DNA from: Atopobium sp.
GTDB taxonomy: Bacteria > Actinomycetota > Coriobacteriia > Coriobacteriales > Atopobiaceae
Direction: 5' to 3'
NCBI GenBank assembly: GCA_015259105.1
Contig: JABZGZ010000025.1
Location: 1 to 16,459, forward strand
DNA length: 16,459 bases
This document shows positions 13,329 through 16,459 of this stretch, one piece after another. A program made the translations under genes and the position numbers. Within the stretch, counting starts at the first letter, position 1, and every line of letters begins with the position of its first letter. Under the pieces are notes generated by a model that saw only the letters and a list, made by a program, of their open reading frames with translations, ran no database searches and was not told the DNA's origin.

Positions 13329-14000
13329 TTAAGATGTGGCGTTTTCATCCAAGATCTTTTTAGCAACAGATGATGCTATAGAAAATGAATATCCCTTTGT
13401 GGCGAGAAACCTGACAAGCTTCTCATAATCATTTTTTCCCGACAGGTGTTTTCTCTGGGCCAAAGAATACGCAACTTCAAATTCATCCACATCAGAAAAA
13501 TAAGCGTCAGGCCATCCAGGGAGCGTCTCAACTTCAATCCCTTTTTTAGAAATTTCAGTTTTAATTTTAAGAGGACCCCAGCCTTGTGAAATTTTAGAAC
13601 GTATATAGACGTCTGCAAAACGACTGTCATTAATCAAACCAACTTCAACAGCCCTCTGCACTGCAGGGTCTCTTACATTCTTCTGATAGCCATCAAGCAT
13701 GAGCTTTTTTTGAAGCTCAGCTGTAGAGTAGTCCCTTTTTACAATCAAAGCCTCAATACGAGCTTTAATGCACTGCATTGAAATCTCTTTTAGCTCATAT
13801 AAAAACTCATTACGAGAAGAAGGTATAAAAACACCATCTTTCTCTTTGTTCTGAAGAGCGCGAGCTACTGTTGGAGGGACAAAGAATTCCTCCGTCCCTC
13901 CAATTTCAGTTTCTAAAAGTATCTTTGCTTTAGGCTTTGCCTGACCTAGAACTGCCTGTTTCTTTTTTGGAAGCTCAATCGTCCAAGAAATTTCTGACAT
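13329..14000 (-). CDS. recX: Regulatory protein RecX
   Basis: A 223-aa RecX, the modulator that binds along RecA filaments and limits their growth. The three-helix repeats start at ~76. They are recognisable in IVKRDYSTAELQKKLMLDGY (86-105), VEVGLINDSRFADVYIRSK (118-136) and GPLKIKTEISKKGI (142-155), with a last repeat ending LATKGYSFSIASSVAKKIL. The first ~75 residues are an extra N-terminal region, seen in longer Gram-positive RecX proteins but poorly conserved. The ATG shares one base with the recA stop (TAATG at 14000) and has no strong Shine-Dalgarno, so it is translationally coupled to recA and SOS-induced with it. Confidence 0.92.
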   Translation of the reverse strand: MSEISWTIELPKKKQAVLGQAKPKAKILLETEIGGTEEFFVPPTVARALQNKEKDGVFIPSSRNEFLYELKEISMQCIKARIEALIVKRDYSTAELQKKLMLDGYQKNVRDPAVQRAVEVGLINDSRFADVYIRSKISQGWGPLKIKTEISKKGIEVETLPGWPDAYFSDVDEFEVAYSLAQRKHLSGKNDYEKLVRFLATKGYSFSIASSVAKKILDENATS

Positions 14001-15088
14001 TATTCAGCAGAATCTTCCGTTGCAACCGGAGTGCCAACTTCAGAATCTTCATCAAATACAAGGCCACAAGCAGCTCGTACTTTGTGATCAATCTCTTCCA
14101 TGAGATCTGGATTGGCAGTAAGGAAAGATTTAGCTGCTTCTCTACCCTGGCCAAGACGCTCACCCTCATAGGTGAACCAAGCTCCAGACTTGTTGACAAT
14201 CTCAAAATCAACAGCCATATCAAGAATGGAGCCCTCTTTGGAGATGCCTTGACCGTACATAATGTCAAACTCAGCAACCTTAAAAGGCGGAGCAACCTTG
14301 TTCTTTACAACCTTAACGCGAACACGGTTACCAACGTTTTCTCCGTTAACCTTAATGCTGTCAACGCGGCGAATATCCATACGGACAGTGGAGAAGAATT
14401 TCAGAGCCCTACCACCGGAAGTGGTCTCTGGGCTTCCAAACATAACGCCAATCTTCTCTCTAAGTTGGTTAATGAAAATACAAAGCGTATTAGACTTTGA
14501 AAGAGAGCCGGCTAACTTACGGAGAGCTTGACTCATGAGACGAGCCTGAAGACCAACGCTAGAATCGCCGATCTCTCCCTCAATCTCTGCACGAGGAACA
14601 AGAGCAGCAACAGAGTCTACAACTACAACATCAATGGCGCCTGAGCGAACAAGCATGTCACAAATCTCAAGAGCCTGCTCACCAGTATCTGGCTGAGAAA
14701 TTAAAACATCATCAATATCAACGCCAATACGAGCCGCATAACCTGGGTCTAGTGCGTGCTCTGCGTCAATAAAGGCAACAACACCACCTAGCGCCTGAGC
14801 TTCTGCAAGAATTTCTAGTGAAAGTGTTGTCTTACCAGAGGACTCTGGGCCATAAATCTCTACGATACGGCCGCGAGGAACGCCGCCAATACCCAATGCT
14901 GCATCAAGAGCAAGTGAGCCAGTTGGAATAGCTTGAATATCAAAGGCAGGACCACCTTCACCTAAACGCATAATAGCGCCTGCACCAAATTTCTTCTCAA
15001 TCTCTGCAGTGGTTGAAGAGATAACCTCATCTCTCTCATCACCAGTAGTACGAGCTTTGATCTCTTTTGAAACTGCCTTTTTAGCCAT
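14000..15088 (-). CDS. recA: Recombinase RecA
   Basis: A 362-aa DNA-strand-exchange ATPase and SOS coprotease. Visible: Walker A GPESSGKTT (80-88), the catalytic Glu in FIDAEHALD (107-114), Walker B VVVVDS (154-159), DNA-binding loop 1 around EIEGEIGDSSVGLQ (168-181), and the loop 2 region NQLREKIGVMF...TTSGGRALKF (207-231). The acidic C-terminal tail (FDEDSEVGTPVATEDSAE) is usual and autoinhibitory in the family. The N-terminus is ~10-15 residues longer than in E. coli. AAGGAG lies 5 nt before the ATG. Its promoter holds a perfect LexA box; recX follows with a one-base overlap. cinA lies just upstream but its terminator separates the two. Confidence 0.98.
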   Translation of the reverse strand: MAKKAVSKEIKARTTGDERDEVISSTTAEIEKKFGAGAIMRLGEGGPAFDIQAIPTGSLALDAALGIGGVPRGRIVEIYGPESSGKTTLSLEILAEAQALGGVVAFIDAEHALDPGYAARIGVDIDDVLISQPDTGEQALEICDMLVRSGAIDVVVVDSVAALVPRAEIEGEIGDSSVGLQARLMSQALRKLAGSLSKSNTLCIFINQLREKIGVMFGSPETTSGGRALKFFSTVRMDIRRVDSIKVNGENVGNRVRVKVVKNKVAPPFKVAEFDIMYGQGISKEGSILDMAVDFEIVNKSGAWFTYEGERLGQGREAAKSFLTANPDLMEEIDHKVRAACGLVFDEDSEVGTPVATEDSAE

Positions 15089-15117
15089 GAATACTCCTTG
15101 CTCTTTCTGATACCACG

Positions 15118-15146
15118 ATAATATAAGAACAGACGTTCTATGTCAA
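15118..15146 (-). promoter_or_regulatory. SOS-controlled promoter of recA
   Basis: On the minus strand, TTGACA (15146-15141), a 17-bp spacer, TATTAT (15123-15118), 29 bp before the recA ATG. The LexA box fills the middle of the spacer, so repressor and RNA polymerase cannot bind together. Confidence 0.92.
15127..15138. promoter_or_regulatory. LexA box of recA
   Basis: GAAC-AGAC-GTTC on the plus strand, flanked by A and T: a perfect symmetric GAAC-N4-GTTC, the core of the Gram-positive/actinobacterial SOS box. It is the strongest of the five LexA-like sites in the window. Confidence 0.9.
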
Positions 15147-15265
15147 CGTCAAACATATACTCTATAGAGGGAATTTGTCTGATTTCTTTCCTTTATTTTT
15201 CCGCTCTTGAACAGCTTATTTTTTCTTAATTGCAAATTTGGCTGTATAAGTCCTGCATAGTCGCA

Positions 15266-15303
15266 GAAAATAAGAAGCTCAAAACAAACTAGTTTTGAGC
15301 TTC
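15266..15303 (-). terminator. Intrinsic terminator after cinA
   Basis: Perfect 12-bp arms, 15274-15285 and 15292-15303, with a 6-nt loop. On the minus strand they are followed by TTATTTTC. It begins 17 bp after the cinA stop and isolates recA from upstream transcription. The rest of the 232-bp cinA-recA gap shows only AT-rich sequence and the recA promoter. Confidence 0.9.
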
Positions 15304-15320
15304 CCTATTAAAATCGGGTT

Positions 15321-15818
15321 TTAAGCCTTCACAATAGCTTCATGAATTAATTGTAAAGCCTGCAAAACAGCAGCTTCTCGCACCTGTTCCCTATTACCAG
15401 AAAAATGTTTGCAGACTGTATGGGTAAAGTTTTTGCTGTTAATACCAAACCAAACTGTTCCAACTGGTTTACCAGGCTCTTCTCCTGTTGGGCCAGCTAT
15501 TCCTGTAACGGAAACTGCAATATCTGATCCAATAACGTCTCTAACGCCTGAAGCCATTTGAGCTGCGCAGGGCTCAGAAACAGCACCAAGGGACGGTTCA
15601 TCAAAAATGTCTTTTGAAACGCCTAATACCTTTTGTTTAATCTCAACGGTATAGCTTACAACAGAGCCCTTAAGAACGCTTGATGATCCAGAGATGGCTG
15701 TAAGAGCGCCTGCAACAAGTCCTCCCGTACAAGACTCGGCAGAAGCTACGGTAATACCTGATGCAAGGGCATCTGAAATAATACTTTGAGCTTCTTTGAG
15801 AACTTCTTCAGAGAACAT
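15321..15818 (-). CDS. cinA: Stand-alone CinA C-terminal domain protein (PncC-type nicotinamide-nucleotide amidase)
   Basis: A 165-aa protein with only the CinA C-terminal (PncC) domain, which in characterised members deamidates NMN to nicotinate mononucleotide, recycling NMN left by DNA ligase. Motifs: AESCTGG (27-33, Ser29 as likely nucleophile), SYTVEIKQKVLGV (55-67, with conserved Tyr56 and Lys61), and VTGIAGPTG (104-112). The N-terminal molybdopterin-binding-like domain of full CinA (~410 aa) is absent and no broken remnant is visible, since pgsA ends 62 bp upstream. The ORF can be extended 11 codons, but AAGGA 5 nt before ATG 15818 decides the start. Position between pgsA and recA matches many Gram-positive genomes. 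The symbol follows position; pncC would be equally fair. Confidence 0.9.
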   Translation of the reverse strand: MFSEEVLKEAQSIISDALASGITVASAESCTGGLVAGALTAISGSSSVLKGSVVSYTVEIKQKVLGVSKDIFDEPSLGAVSEPCAAQMASGVRDVIGSDIAVSVTGIAGPTGEEPGKPVGTVWFGINSKNFTHTVCKHFSGNREQVREAAVLQALQLIHEAIVKA

Positions 15819-15850
15819 GGTCTTCCTTACTTTTAATAAGATTTGATACA

Positions 15851-15874
15851 AAAGCGGCGCCTCAGAGAGACGCC
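15851..15874 (-). terminator. Possible weak terminator between pgsA and cinA
   Basis: On the minus strand GGCGTCTC pairs with GAGGCGCC (8 bp, one G-U, 3-nt loop; 15874-15856), followed by GCTTTTG. The U-run is short, so partial read-through into cinA is likely. No clear promoter for cinA was found in the 62-bp gap. Confidence 0.5.
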
Positions 15875-15880
15875 ATCTTG

Positions 15881-16459
15881 TTAAACTTCAGCAATGTATT
15901 GCCACGACTTTACAAAGTAGTCAATTCCTGACCAGGCTGTTAGAACTACTGCAACCCACATAGATGCGTTGAAGATAAAGAGCAAAACATCCTGAATCAT
16001 TCCACCAGGAATACTAGGCAAGAAGAGTAAACCGCAGATAGCAACCATAGTTGTTGCGGTCTTCCACTTACCCAAGTCAGAAGCTGCAATAACAACTCCC
16101 TTTGATGCAACAACCATTCTCAGGCCCGATACCAAAAACTCTCGTGCAACAATCACTAAGAGCACCCATGGAGAAACCATATGCCACTCCAGAAGTACAA
16201 AAAGAGCTACAACAACAGCGAGTTTATCGGCAATTGGGTCTAAGAACTTGCCAAAGGTGGTAACTTCATTTCTACTACGGGCAAGGTAACCATCAAGCTT
16301 ATCGGTCAAAGAAATGACAACATAGCCGATAAAAACAAGAAAAGCTCCGAGGTTAAAACCAGGTGTTGCCAGAGAATCGGCCAGAGATACGCCTAAAAGC
16401 TGTGCAAGAAGAAGCCAAAAGGGTACCAGCACCACTCGAGCACAGGTAACAATATTTGC
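15881..16459 (-). CDS. pgsA: CDP-diacylglycerol--glycerol-3-phosphate 3-phosphatidyltransferase (5' end outside window)
   Basis: The visible 192 residues belong to the CDP-alcohol phosphotransferase family, integral membrane enzymes. PgsA makes phosphatidylglycerol phosphate from CDP-diacylglycerol and glycerol-3-phosphate. The full signature D-x2-DG-x2-AR-x8-G-x3-D-x3-D is present at visible residues ~53-78 (DKLDGYLARSR...GKFLDPIADK). About five hydrophobic segments are seen. The frame runs off the right edge: the residues ANIVTCARVVLVPFW match the NxLTxxR...P beginning of PgsA, so the GTG at 16435 is not the start and only about 5-15 residues are missing. Assignment to PgsA over cardiolipin or phosphatidylinositol synthases rests on the VPFW and VTTFGKFLDPIADK contexts and on the pgsA-cinA-recA order. 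Confidence 0.92.
   Translation of the reverse strand, partial: ANIVTCARVVLVPFWLLLAQLLGVSLADSLATPGFNLGAFLVFIGYVVISLTDKLDGYLARSRNEVTTFGKFLDPIADKLAVVVALFVLLEWHMVSPWVLLVIVAREFLVSGLRMVVASKGVVIAASDLGKWKTATTMVAICGLLFLPSIPGGMIQDVLLFIFNASMWVAVVLTAWSGIDYFVKSWQYIAEV

Noticed and set aside
16382..16459. GTG at 16435 as the pgsA start
   Set aside because: The in-frame residues upstream of it match the conserved beginning of PgsA, so the true start is beyond the window edge.
1..16459. Mobile elements, CRISPR arrays, tRNA or rRNA genes
   Set aside because: No transposase or integrase motifs, no regularly spaced direct repeats, and no cloverleaf or rRNA-like sequence were seen on either strand.

Overview
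The window looks like core chromosome from an actinobacterium of the class Coriobacteriia, most like Atopobium/Lancefieldella or Olsenella. This assignment rests on moderate GC content, the protein character and the gene order, not on a database match. The order is a chromosomal repair/RNA-processing neighbourhood. The minus-strand run pgsA-cinA-recA-recX-rny-(ATPase)-spoVS-miaB-miaA-hflX combines two known arrangements: the Bacillus-type series pgsA-cinA-recA...rny-ymdB-spoVS...miaB, and the Mycobacterium-type cluster recA-recX...miaB...miaA...hflX...lexA-(LysM)-nrdR. No transposase, integrase, phage gene, CRISPR array, tRNA or rRNA was seen.

Layout, left to right. (1) Positions 1-772, plus strand: the tail of a VOC/glyoxalase-fold protein and a GNAT acetyltransferase, closed by a terminator that also faces trxB. 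(2) Positions 865-3291, minus strand: thioredoxin reductase (trxB), then a purine-type NCS2/AzgA permease with its own terminator. (3) Positions 3362-4257, minus strand: dut and nrdR overlapping by one base, a small dNTP-homeostasis unit. (4) Positions 4355-6412: a divergent SOS locus. A membrane LysM protein (minus) and lexA (plus) share a 185-bp control region carrying four LexA-box-like sequences on two near-consensus promoters; a heparan-acetyltransferase-like (DUF1624) membrane protein follows lexA. (5) Positions 6383-13042, minus strand: a tight operon rny - GHKL ATPase - spoVS - miaB - miaA - hflX, preceded by a promoter and a leader of about 180 nt rich in inverted repeats. (6) Positions 13329-16459, minus strand: recX and recA (one-base overlap, LexA box inside the recA promoter), stand-alone cinA/pncC, and the 3' part of pgsA.

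How the genes fit together. DNA damage would activate RecA, cleave LexA and release lexA, recA and the LysM protein, which by position and domain is a candidate SOS cell-division inhibitor (YneA/ChiZ-like). NrdR and Dut balance dNTP pools. RNase Y, MiaA/MiaB and HflX handle mRNA turnover, tRNA modification and ribosome rescue. The least explained component is the GHKL-fold ATPase encoded exactly where the phosphodiesterase gene ymdB lies in Bacillus, between rny and spoVS.

Several start codons were moved downstream from the longest possible ORF because a Shine-Dalgarno sequence or family length supports the internal ATG (trxB, permease, nrdR, LysM, cinA). Functions are inferred from recognisable motifs; regulatory calls are by eye.
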